Of a stretch of 64,000 nt of DNA, positions 23,218 to 34,200 are shown one piece after another; position 1 is the first letter of the stretch; every line of letters starts with the position of its first letter. Below the pieces are notes generated by a model that saw only the letters and a program-made list of their open reading frames with translations, was not told the origin of the DNA and did not search any database. Both the position numbers and the translations under genes were made by a program. Source of the stretch: Orychophragmus violaceus (lineage: Eukaryota; Streptophyta; Magnoliopsida; Brassicales; Brassicaceae); contig CM058239.1 of NCBI GenBank assembly GCA_030180135.1, forward strand, positions 111,075,318 to 111,139,317, given 5' to 3'.

Positions 23218-23235
23218 TCCCCGGCAACTGCGCCA
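23218..23235 (-). other. Element B primer binding site (tRNA-Asp, one mismatch)
   Basis: It matches the tRNA-Asp complement at 17 of 18 positions and sits six bases inside the 5' LTR. Confidence 0.9.
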
Positions 23236-23241
23236 AAAACT

Positions 23242-24450
23242 TGATAGGGTCTAAGTTTTAATCCTATTCTACTGCAAGTGCACAGTTAAGTGATTGTAGT
23301 ATATAGGGTATCGAATCCACAGAGACTCTGGTCTCGATAGAATAAGAACCGTAGAGATTATTACTAAGAAGAAAGCATATTGTATTAAACTAAAAAGCAA
23401 AGCAAGAGAATAAATCAATAGCAAGATTGGTTGTGAAAGCAGTTAACTAAGTCTAGGGAATTCTCAGAAAACCAGACAAGCTTTGACAAGTTAATCAGTC
23501 AAGATCTAATTAAACACGGTTCTAGAACTCAAATCACAGAATTAGAATTAACCAAATCTCTTTGCGAGAATTCTCTAAGTCCAAGTGCAGTAATCCAAAT
23601 CTCTTTGCAATTACTAACAAATTAAACCAGCATTAATTTCAAGTTCGATATGTTCACAATTAAACTAAACCAAATCTCTTTGCGAATAATTTAATTGCTC
23701 AACCTAAATAGTTCAGATTCTAAACCACACTCTCGTGTCGTATTTAGCAACCTAAGATCTAGATTCTAATTGATCAGGTTAGAACTAGCATTAAGCACAA
23801 TTTAGATCAAAGAACATTCTATTCATGTGAATCCTTAACTGAATTTAACAAGTCTAGCAAGTCATGAAATCCTTAATGAGAAACCCTAAACCTAACTATG
23901 AATTTACTCAGACATGATTAATGAAAGCATAATCATAGAATTAATAGATTGCATATAAGAAATTAAATAGATAAAGGGGTTTGAAATCTTCTCCAAAATA
24001 GATGAAGTGCAGGATTAGATCAGCCCCAAAAGCTCTAAAAATCTCTTAGCTCTAAGTATGAAAGCCTATCTAAAATAAACACCAAAATCCTAAATATATA
24101 GGCATAATCTCGGCTGGGGCTTCTTTGTAAATACTGGAAACTTCTGGGCCAACGTGCAAAGTCTTGATAACTTCATTAAACCGCCGCGTTCGGCCCATCT
24201 CGCTAGTGTGTTGATCGACACCAAAGGTGTGTCGATCGACACCAAAGGTGTGTCGATCGATGCATGATAATCAAATCGGACAGTGAGTTTAAACTCTCGG
24301 CCAAAACACTCCAAAAGTCCCAAAATGCTCCAATATCTCCAATTCCGCTCCAAACCTGATTAAACATGTAAAAGACTCTAAAAGAACACAAAAGACAATA
24401 AAAACACAACTATATCATGGCGTAAAACCGGTAAAAACCATGATATATCA
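23242..24450 (-). repeat. Element B 5' LTR
   Basis: A 1,209 bp LTR matching the split 3' LTR. It carries three tandem 21-base palindrome units (24207-24264), one more than its partner. Confidence 0.92.
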
Positions 24451-27324
24451 AGAACCTTGACGAAAATGAATTGAATTTGCTCCTGAATGAACTAAGGAAA
24501 TATAGGAGAGCCATAGGGTACTCACTAGATGATATAAAAGGACTGTCACCTACACTTTGCACCCATCGAATCCACTTAGAAGATGAAACTATGACTTCAA
24601 TTGAACACCAAAGAAGACTAAACCCGAATCTGAAAGAAGTCGTTAAAAAAAAAAATTCTGAAACTCTTGAATGCTGGCATAATCTTTCCTATTTCAGATA
24701 GCACATGGGTCTCACCTGTTCATGTAGTTCCAAAGTAGGGAGGTATAACTGTGGTTAAAAATGAAAAGAATGAACTAATCCCTACAAGAACTATAACCGG
24801 TCATAGAATGTGCATTGACTATAGGAAATTGAACTCAGCCACCAGAAAGGACCACTTTCCTCTCCCATTCATTGACCAAATGCTTGAAAGACTTGCAAAC
24901 CATCCATTCTATTGCTTCCTTGATGGGTACAGTGGGTTCTTCCAAATACCCATTCACCCTAATGACCAGGAAAAGACGACATTTACATGTCCCTATGGCA
25001 CCTTTGCATATCGAAGGATGCCATTCGGTTTATGTAATGCTCCAGCAACCTTCCAAAGATGCATGATGTCGATCTTTTCTGACCTAATTGAAGAAATGGT
25101 AGAAGTTTTTATGGATGATTTCTCTGTATATGGTTCTTCGTTTGCTGCTTGTTTGTCTAACTTGTGCAGGGTACTTCAACGTTGCGAGGAGACAAACTTA
25201 GTGCTGAATTGGGAGAAGTGTCACTTTATGGTGAAGGAAGGAATAGTTCTTGGGCACAAAATCTCAGAGAAAGGAATTGAAGTTGACAAAGCCAAGATAG
25301 ATGTGATGATGGGGTTACAACCGCCAAGCTCAGTCAAAGGGATTAGAAGTTTCTTGGGACACGCTGGTTTCTACCGACGGTTTATCAAGGACTTTTCAAA
25401 GATCGCAAGGCCTTTAACAAGGCTGCTGTGCAAGGAAACATAGTTCATTTTCGATGAAGAGTGCCTAGAAGCGTTCAAAAAGATCAAGAATGCACTTGTG
25501 AGTGCACAGATAGTGCAGGCTCCAGACTGGGACCTCCCCTTTGAAATCATGTGTGACGCGAGCAACTATGCAGGTTGAGCAGTCTAGGGCCAGAGGAAGG
25601 ACAAGAAGCTCCATGTGATCTACTATGCAAGCAGAACTTTGGATGACGCTCAAGTCAGATATGCAACAACAGAGAAGGAGCTTTTGGCGGTAGTATTTGC
25701 ATTCGACAAATTCAGATCATACTTGGTGGGTTCGAAAGTGGTTGTTTACACAGACCATGCGGATTTAAGGCACTTGTTAGACAAGAAGGAGGCTAAACCG
25801 CGACTGTTGAGATGGATACTCCTACTGCAGGAATTTGATCTTGAGATACAAGACAAGAAGGGTATTGAGAATGGAGTAGCTGATCACTTGTCAAGGCTGA
25901 GGATTGACGAGCAAATACCGATAGATGACTCTCTACCGGAAGAACAACTTCTCATGATTCAGAGCTTGAAAGAGGTATATGACATGGCCTTGAAGATGGA
26001 GGAAGTGAAAGGCTTAAAAGAAGAGAAGTTGCCTTGGTATGCAAATTTCGTCAATTACCTAGCATGTGGTAAGGAACCCCCAAATCTCAGCAGCTATCAA
26101 AAGAAGAAGTTCTACAGGGATGTTACTCGCTACTATTGGGATGAGACATACCTATTCAAGAGATGCTCAGATGGTCTCTACAGGAAATGTGTACCATAAG
26201 AAGAAGTGGAAAGGATCTTGTATCACTGCCACGGTTCAGAGTATGGAGGACACTTTGCATCCTTCAAAACTGCTACAAAGGTCTTACACTCAGGATTTTG
26301 GTGGCCCAACCTATTCAAGGATGCTCACAACTATGCTTCGAAGTGTGACGCTTGCCAAAGGAAAGGCAACATTGGGAGGAGAAACGAAATGCCACAAAAC
26401 CCTATCCTGGAAGTTGAGTTATTCGACGTATGGGGGATTGACTTCATGGGACCTTTCCCATCCTCCTATGGGAACCAATATATTCTGGTGGCAGTAGACT
26501 ATGTGTCCAAATGGGTGGAAGCTATTGCGAGTCCCACCAACGATGCTAAGGTGGTAATTAAGCTATTCAAGTCTGTCATATTTCCACGGTTTGGCATCCC
26601 AAGAGTCATAATCAGTAATGGAGGCACACACTTCGTCAACAAGGTGTTTGAGAGTCTACTAAAGAAGTATGGGGTGAAACACAAGGTTTCTACACGTTAT
26701 CACCCTCAGACCAGTGGACAAGTTGAAGTGTCTAACCGGCAGATAAAGGCCATCTTAGAGAAGACCGTCGGAAGCTCTAGGAAGGACTGGGCTAAAAATC
26801 TAGATGATGCACTCTGGGCATACAGAACAGCATTCAAGACACCTCTCGGTACCACCCCATTCAACCTCTTGTACGGAAAATCATGCCACTTACCAGTCGA
26901 AATGGAGTACAAGGCGATGTGGGCAGTGAAGTTATTGAACTTTGACCTTAAGACAGCAGCTGAGAAGCGACTTATCCAACTCCATGAGCTTGATGAAATC
27001 CGACTGGATGCCTATGAGAACTCAAGGATGTATAAAGAAAGAACCAAGGCATTTAATGACAAGAAGATTGTCAAGAAGGAATTCAAAGCAGGAGATCGAG
27101 TGCTATTGTACAACTCCCAGCTGAGACTGTTTCCCAGGAAACTCAAATCAAGATGGTCAGGTCCATTCTCAGTCAAAGAAGTAAGACCTTATGGAGCCGT
27201 TGTTCTTCTCAACAAAGACGGAAGTGAATTTACTGTGAACGGACAAAGGCTAAAGGTCTACTCAGCATCAAACCCCGTGGAAGAAGAGGTATCGATTCTT
27301 CTCACGGACCCAACCCCGATCTAA
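24451..27324 (+). pseudogene. pol: Element A pol: RT, RNase H and integrase, multiply broken
   Basis: It continues the frame of 9760-11064. RT has CIDYRKLNSATRKDHFPLPF, the DGYSGFFQIPI block and the active site FMDD (25108-25119). RNase H (25615-26199) has [11 protein letters not shown]. Integrase (26206-27324) has the zinc-binding HHCC region ending CDACQRKGN and the core starting WGIDFMGPF. Damage: a frameshift at an 11-A run (24645-24655), TAG at 24736, TAG at 25441, TGA at 25576, TAG at 25585 and TAA at 26197. The second integrase catalytic aspartate is asparagine (codon 26617-26619, ISNGGTHF). The last ~370 codons are open, yet this residue alone should prevent integration. Confidence 0.93.
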
Positions 27325-27353
27325 AGAAGTAAGAGAGCCAGGCTCGTGACTTA

Positions 27354-27376
27354 AAACAAGCGCGCTTGGGAGGCAA
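27354..27376 (+). other. Conserved motif after integrase stop (element A)
   Basis: AAACAAGCGC (27354-27363) then GGGAGGCAA (27368-27376), starting 29 bases after the pol stop at 27322-27324. It corresponds to the motifs after the gag-protease stops of B and C. Confidence 0.75.
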
Positions 27377-27558
27377 TTCCATGATTATCCTTTGTAGATA
27401 TTGTGTGATTTTTTTTTTGATTTGTTTGATGTGTTTTCGTGTGAATTTTATGTGTGTTTTAGTTTTATGTGTGAGTTTTCAGGAATGAGGAAATAAGCAG
27501 GAGCAAATATGGAGATTAGACACCGCGGGCAGAACGAACGGAGTAGCTGCAAGCAAAG

Positions 27559-27895
27559 AAACTCACAACGGGGATGCACAACGACGTCCACATGTCGCTG
27601 CGGACAGCAATTGCCACAGCGACATCATACAGCGACGTCATGATGTCGCTGCGGGCCAAAGGAAGAAAAACGATCTTGTAGCGCAGCGACATGCATAGCG
27701 ACGTCCATATGTCACTGTAGAGAAAAATTGCCACAGCGACATCATACAGCGACGTCACGATGTCGCTGCGAGCCAAATGACGAAAAACGATTGTGTGGTG
27801 CAGCGACCTGCACAGCGATGTCTCGATGCCGCTTCAGGTAAGAAAACTCACAGCGACATCGCACAGTAGGGTCCGCATGTCGCTGTGAGCCAGGT
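27559..27895 (+). repeat. CACAGCGACGT tandem array after element A pol
   Basis: About a dozen CAGCGACRTC or inverted GAYGTCGCTG motifs. Part of the array is a 120 bp tandem repeat (units from about 27607 and about 27727 are nearly identical). The motif is the same as in A's LTR. It lies between pol and the third ORF, a non-coding stretch. Confidence 0.8.
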
Positions 27896-27929
27896 TTAAC
27901 CACACTTTTTCCTTTGACCGCGAATAAAA

Positions 27930-28648
27930 AAAAAAAAGAGAGAGAGGAACTTACCTTTCAGAACTCGCCACCATCTCTCTCTTTCATCTCTCAAAAACAG
28001 AAAACTCCATTGCTCTCTCTCAAGGCTCAAAACTCATAACTCATTCACACCTTCATCATTTCTAATGATTTCTCTGTCTATTGTTCACGATTTTCACTCA
28101 TAATCTCATCTAGGACTTGTATTCATCGATTAATCACTCCAAGGTATGAATTCCAAAACCCTTGTTCTTCATGGTGATTTTTGATCTCGGGTTTTAAGGG
28201 AATTGATGGGTCAATACTTGTTCATTTAATGATTATAGACACACCCATAACGTCAATTTAAAGGACTATCGGTTAAATCTTGCTGAAATTGAAGTTTCAG
28301 ATTCTAGGGTTCTTGATAAAATATTTTGGGGAAAACAAAATTTGATTGTTTCGATGTCCATGTTAGAATGATTATAACATACTTTTCAAAAGAAACGATA
28401 TCAAATTCGCAATGGATTGAGATTATTTGTGAAAAGGTGAGTAAACCATGAAGAATAATGAGAAATCGGATTTATGGAATCAAGGGAGAGTTTGAGTGCT
28501 TGATTGAAATTTATAAATGCTTTAATGAGAATGATTGAAGCTGCGTTGATGATGATTATCATTTTCAGGCTTTGGGCATTTTATCGGTTCAATTCCTTGT
28601 GTTGTTAGTTAAAGCTTGGTTTGATTTCTTTGATTTATAAATGTGCAG
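27930..28648 (+). promoter_or_regulatory. Putative CT-rich leader and 5'-UTR intron of element A third ORF
   Basis: A CT-rich, ATG-poor leader (about 27960-28143) ends CCAAG before GTATGAATT. 505 bases later a T-rich tract ends TGTGCAG at 28648, and the third ORF's ATG follows immediately. This looks like a plant 5'-UTR exon, intron (28144-28648) and start codon. It may serve a spliced or separately initiated message. Inferred from sequence signals only. Confidence 0.45.
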
Positions 28649-29220
28649 ATGAAAGGAAGATCGAGAGCAGAACGGTTGCAAGCTAGAACACGGTAGCAAG
28701 AGGAACAAACTCATCGTTCGGGAAAGGAGACCGCAGCTGAATATGATGAGGACGATGAAATGATTGACTTCCTGAGCAGTGAAGAAGAGATGGAGGGACG
28801 GAAAAGGAAGAAAGGGAAGAGCAAAAAACCTGCAGAGCCAAAGAAGGATACGCCGAAAGCAGCAACACTAAGGGAGGTTAAACTTAGGCTGGGACCCTTT
28901 ACTTAGAGCGGAACTAAGTACGGAGATCCGGAGATGTGCAGGAAGGTGGGGATCTATGATGATGTGATGGCCATACTAAAAGGTCTGAGTTTAGAAAATC
29001 TGATGGGGGAAGCACATCCGGTGTATCAGGCGCCGTGCTACCAGTTCTTGTGCACATTTCAGACAAAGGAGTTTATGGATGAGCCAACTGAGGAAGATGG
29101 ATGTGGTTACGTAACCTTCAGCTACAATGGGTCCAAGTACAAGATGGGATACAAGCAGATATCGCAATTGATTGGGTTTAGAGGCGCTTGGTGCAACCGG
29201 CTGCCGGATATTGATCTTTT

Positions 29221-29858
29221 TGTTGGGATAGTGTCCTGAAATCACACCTGTACTCACTCCTGTGATAGTTGTGTGTCGAGATCTGACATTCGTATAATAC
29301 TGGGCGTTTGCAATGCTTTGCTAGAAGCCTCTTGCAATCTGTAGGTCGTGGACTTACTGCCAGTATTATATGATCCTATAGGGTCACACACCTAAGCGAA
29401 CTGGAAGCTACGACATGGGAATGATCATTGTGGCAATGATCATGTTATGTGTACTGAAATACACATAAGAATCGATATAAAGGTGTTGTGTCGATCGACA
29501 CAGCTTGTGTGTCGGTCGACACAGTTCGGATTTTCCGAACAGGCTTTTCGGGTTATGGCTTAATTGAGTCTGGCCCGTTAAGCACGTTTAGGTCGAATAA
29601 AAACGTGTTTAGTTCGACCTAAACAATAGAGCCGTCCAGTTTTCTTGACAGAAACACTAGACACACCAGAACCTTTCGATCCCCATTGATCCGGCACTAG
29701 CATCCCGTTTCCAGCGAGCGTGCGTGTGTATCTGGTAGAGGCAAAGCGTTGCGTTGCTCCACTGATCTCGTTCACCATCTCTTCCGCTGCCAAAAGGTAA
29801 GAACGAGGTTGGTTCTAAATTTCAATATAACAAACCCTAGATCCATCGGGATCCAACA
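29221..29858 (+). repeat. Copia2 5' LTR
   Basis: Runs from TGTTGGG to ATCCAACA. A TATA-like GATATAAAG is at about 29474-29482 and the palindrome pair immediately follows (29489-29523), so the pair lies around the expected transcription start. Confidence 0.95.
29474..29482 (+). promoter_or_regulatory. TATA-like box in copia2 LTR
   Basis: GATATAAAG, with the copy in the 3' LTR at about 36248-36256. The palindrome pair begins within 10 bases downstream. Predicted from sequence only. Confidence 0.5.
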
Positions 29859-29859
29859 G

Positions 29860-29871
29860 TGGTATCAGAGC
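29860..29871 (+). other. Copia2 primer binding site (initiator tRNA-Met)
   Basis: TGGTATCAGAGC one base after the LTR, the standard site complementary to the 3' end of initiator tRNA-Met in Ty1/copia elements. Confidence 0.95.
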
Positions 29872-30018
29872 ATGCTTAGGGTTTAGCTATTGAAACTGGT
29901 AAGATAAAATCGAAACTTGATGTTGTTGATCTGTATATTGCTTGCTGAATCGTGTTTTCATAGAATAAATCTCGGATTTTGTCTCTGTTGAAAAACGATG
30001 AACTGTTGAAATCGCACT

Positions 30019-30560
30019 GTGTCGATCGACACAAAGCGTGTGTCGGTCGACACGCCGCGGCGCAAAATGTAAAATTTTAGGGTTTGTCGCAGGGTGTCGA
30101 TCGACACAAAGCGTGTGTCGGTCGACACAGAGCGAAAACTCGCGAATAAAATTTAGGGTTTATCGCACAGTATCGATCGACACAAAGCGTGTGTCGGTCG
30201 ATACAAAGCGAAAATCCGTAAATAATTCTAGGGTTTCGATCTGAGATCGAGTACCCGTAATCGTGTTGCGTCGATCGATACACTAGGTGTGTCGGTCGAC
30301 ACAGGCAATGCGATCAGATAGATCGGTTCAATTGGATTGGACCGGTTATCTAGCTCGGTTAATTTTATTAACCAAATTGATTCTGGTTTGGTCATATCGA
30401 TCGATACACAGTGTGTGACGATCGACATGGACCATTAAACCGAACTGGTTCAATTGAATTGAATCGGTTAAGTAAATTCGATCCGGTTTGACCGGTTATC
30501 GAAGAACGGTTTAAATAGAGTTGCGTCGATCGATACCAATGGTTGGCGTCGATCGACACA
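30019..30560 (+). repeat. Array of six palindrome pairs in copia2 leader
   Basis: Pairs of near-palindromes (TGTCGATCGACAC, then about 8 bases later GTGTCGGTCGACAC) recur at 30019, 30095, 30170, 30266, 30395 and 30523. The first three are close tandem copies of a roughly 75 bp unit; later ones are more diverged and spaced 96 to 129 bp. The array is non-coding, between the primer site and gag. Confidence 0.88.
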
Positions 30561-31207
30561 ACGTCCGCAGACATGTTGGTTTGACCACAAATTTGCATGA
30601 ACCAGAATAATTTAATCCTAAAAGTATTAGATGAATCTAAACTTAACAAAACTAAATGTTTTAATTAAAAGTTATTATTTTTGATATATATAGTGAATAT
30701 AAATCAAGATAAGATTAGTTCTTTTCCTCAACTAAATATCAAGTGATCTTGATGTCTTGCCCGATCTTGTCTACTGTCAAAAACTCCTGATGTTGTTGGG
30801 TATCCTTGGAGTCCTTGGTATCCACAGCAAAATGAGTAAGGCAGGTGGTCAGTGACAGACTTGCAGTGCAACTGTCAGTGATCACAAGACAGATAAAAGA
30901 TTGGTTATACTTGACTGGGCTGTCAGAAGTTCTGGGCCCAGAGACATCAGAGTGGATTGGACATAGTTTGTCTTATTCACGACCAAGAGTTGTACTGAGT
31001 ACAATTAGCAATGATTTGCTTACCTAGATAACTAAAGCTTGAGTAACGGCGAGTCGCCCACTCAAATTTTAGTAATCTGAGGATCTTGGATCATTGTATT
31101 CGTATGAGGAAACATAGTTTGAATACAATGCGAGTTTTCTTATTAGATAAGAATTCTCATTCCTTGTGCTTTATAACTAAAATCTACCTTTTATTTGAAT
31201 TACAGCT

Positions 31208-34200
31208 ATGTCTGTCTCAAATCACATCAACACTTTCTCACTAAGATCCGTCCTTGAGAAGGACAAGCTAAATGGATCTAATTTCTTGGAATGGTATCGG
31301 AACCTGAGAATAGTTCTCAGGCAAGAGAACAAGGAATATGTCCTTGAAAGAGTTCTCACCGAGAGGCCACGTTCCAATGCTCCGCAGACAGAAAAGAATG
31401 CTTGGGATAAGCATTCAGCGGATGTCAAAGATGTTAATTGTCTAATGCTGGTGACTATGAACTCTGAGCTGCAGAAGCAATATGAGAACGTGTTGTCACC
31501 CATTGAGATGATTAACAGCCTGAAAGATTTGTTTCAGGAGCAAGCTCGCACAGAGAGATACCAGACGGTTAAATCTCTCATGGATTGCAAGCTGGCTAAG
31601 GACAGTCCAGTAAGTCCTCATGTCCTTAAAATGATGGGTTACATTGATAACCTGGGGAAACTGGACTGTGCCATTAGCCAGGAGCTGGCCACTGACATGA
31701 TTCTGCAGTCATTGCCGTCGTGTTTTGATCAGTTCATTATGAACTACAACATGCAAAACATGACTAAGACATTGACTGAGTTGCACGGTATGCTGAAGAC
31801 AGCAGAACCAAATCTCAAGAAGGCTACTCCCAGTGTCCTGATGGTACAAGGGAATAAGAGGTTTAAGAAACCTAAGAAGGGTAAGGGTAAGGCCCAGGTT
31901 GTCCAGGCTGAAAGTCAGGACAAGCCCAAGCCAAAACCCAAATCCGGGCCTTCTCCTGAGGATAAGTGCAACTACTGCAAGCAGTTGGGGCATTGGAAGA
32001 AAGACTGCAAGAAGTTCATGGAAGATTACAAGAAGCTGAAGAAGACGTATGACGCGTCTGATTCAGGTATTTATGTTATCGAACTTGGTATTATATCTTC
32101 TCGTTCTACTTCGTGGGTATTGGATACCGGCTGCGGTGCTCATATTTGTACTGATGTGCAGGCACTAAGAAACAGTAGGACGCTGAAGAAAGGACAAGTA
32201 GAGCTACGAGTCGGGAATGGAGCTAAGGTTGCTGCACTGGCCGTAGGCACCTACGAGTTGTCTTTACCTTCGGGCATGGTTTTAATTTTGAATAATTGCT
32301 ACTATGTACCTGCGATTAGCAGAAACATAATTTCAGTTTCCGTTTTGGATTTGGAAGGTTTTGATTTTGCTGTTAAGAATAAAGTTTGTTCTTTTAATCG
32401 TGATGGTAATTATTATGGTAGCGCCCCATTAGATAATGGGTTATATCTGTTAAACCAAGAAATGCCTGTCTTTAACATAAATACAAAGAGGTTTAAGTCC
32501 AATGACGAAAACCCGACTTTCTTATGGCATTGTCGTTTGGGCCATATCAATGAGAAACGCATCCAAAGGCTCCATCGAAATGGGCTTCTGGGCTCATTTG
32601 ATTTTGAATCATGTGAGAAATGCGAGTCTTGTTTGGTGGGCAAAATGGCTAGAGCCCCTTTCAACAAACCAAATGAAAGGGCCAGTGATTTATTGGGCCT
32701 TGTTCATACTGATGTATGTGGGCCAATGAGTACTGCTGCCAGAGGAAACTTTAAGTACTTCATTACCTTTACTGATGATTTCAGTAGGTTTGGCTATGTC
32801 TATTTGATGAGACACAAGTCAGAATCCTTTGATAGATTCAAGGAATTCAAGAATGAAGTACAGAATCAACTTGGCAAGAGTATTAAGATTCTGCGATCGG
32901 ATCGCGGAGGAGAATACTTGAGCCAAGAATTCAGCGACTATCTGAGCGAGTGTGGAATCGTTTCACAACTCACTCCTCCTGGTACACCCCAATGGAATGG
33001 AGTGTCGGAGAGGAGAAATCGAACTTTATTGGATATGGTTCGGTCTATGATGAGTCATTCTAATCTTCCACTATCCTTTTGGGGATATGCTCTAGAAACG
33101 TCTGCGTTTACACTGAATAGAGTGCCATCTAAATCAGTAGAAAAGACACCACATGAACTGTGGACTGGGAACGTTCCTAGTCTGTCTTTCCTAAGGATTT
33201 GGGGTTGCGAGGCTTATGTCAAACGTTTAATCTCCGACAAGCTTGCACCCAAATCAGATAAATACTATTTCGTTGGTTATCCTAGGGAAACCAAGGCATA
33301 CTACTTTTACAACCAATCTGAGAACAAAGTATTTGTTGCTCGGGACTGTTCTTTTCTTGAGAGGGAGTTTCTCTCTAAGAGAAACAGTGGGAGTAAAGTA
33401 CATCTCGAAGAAATTCAAGATGCACAGGAGACTGCCCAACCTATTGAGGAAGAGCACCAGTTGGATCCACAAAGTTCTGTGGAACCGGCGCCTGTGGAGC
33501 CTGAAGTTCGCAGATCCGGAAGGATCCGTCACGAACCCGAGAGATACTATGGATTTCTCGTAACCAATTCAAATGATCTGATGGTCATTGAAGGTGACGA
33601 ACCAGCGACCTTTGCGGAAGCAATGATGGGCCCGGACTCCGAAAAGTGGCTTGGAGCCTCTAAATCCGAAATGACATCCATGTCAGAAAACCAAGTATGG
33701 TCCTTGGTCGATTTACCTAGTGGTGTAAAAGCCATTGAGTGTAAATGGATCTTCAAGAAGAAGATTGACGTGGATGGCAATGTACAGATTTACAAAGCGA
33801 GATTGGTGGCTAAAGGTTTCAAACAAATTCATGGTATTGACTATGATGAAACCTATTCCCCAGTAGCTATGCTTAAATCTATTCGGATTCTTCTAGCGAT
33901 TGCTGCTCATTATGATTATGAGATTTGGCAGATGGATGTCAAAACCGCATTCCTGAATGGTATTCTGGAAGAGGATGTGTACATGACACAGTCTGAAGGT
34001 TTTGTCGATCCTAAAAACGCTGGGAAGGTATGCAAGCTTCATAAATCCATTTATGGGTTAAAGCAAGCATCACGGAGTTGGAATCTTCGTTTTGATGAAG
34101 CAGTAAAACAATTCGGTTTCATCAAGAACGAAGAAGAATCATGTGTATACAAGAAGACAAGTGGGAGCAAAATTGCATTTCTTGTACTGTATGTCGATGA

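Larger units (their letters stand above)
11065..24450 (-). mobile_element. Element B: non-autonomous Athila-like gag-protease retrotransposon
   Basis: LTRs begin TGATAG and end TATATCA. The flanking target copies are AGAAA (11060-11064) and AGAAC (24451-24455), a five-base duplication with one later change. Its left (3') LTR is split by element C. The interior (18987-23241, minus strand) has a tRNA-Asp primer site, a gag-protease frame with two stops, a long 3' non-coding part and a polypurine tract. No RT, RNase H or integrase sequence is present. Without C it is about 6.7 kb, nearly the size of C. LTR divergence is roughly 2% by hand count, plus small indels. Confidence 0.92.

Noticed and set aside
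29860..29871. Possible tRNA-Met gene near TGGTATCAGAGC sites
   Set aside because: Only the 12-base primer binding site is present at each location, adjacent to an LTR; no tRNA cloverleaf follows.
30019..30560. CRISPR-like pattern of spaced palindromic repeats
   Set aside because: The repeats are paired, of variable spacing and decaying, with related rather than unique spacers. They lie in the leader of a plant copia element with no cas genes.
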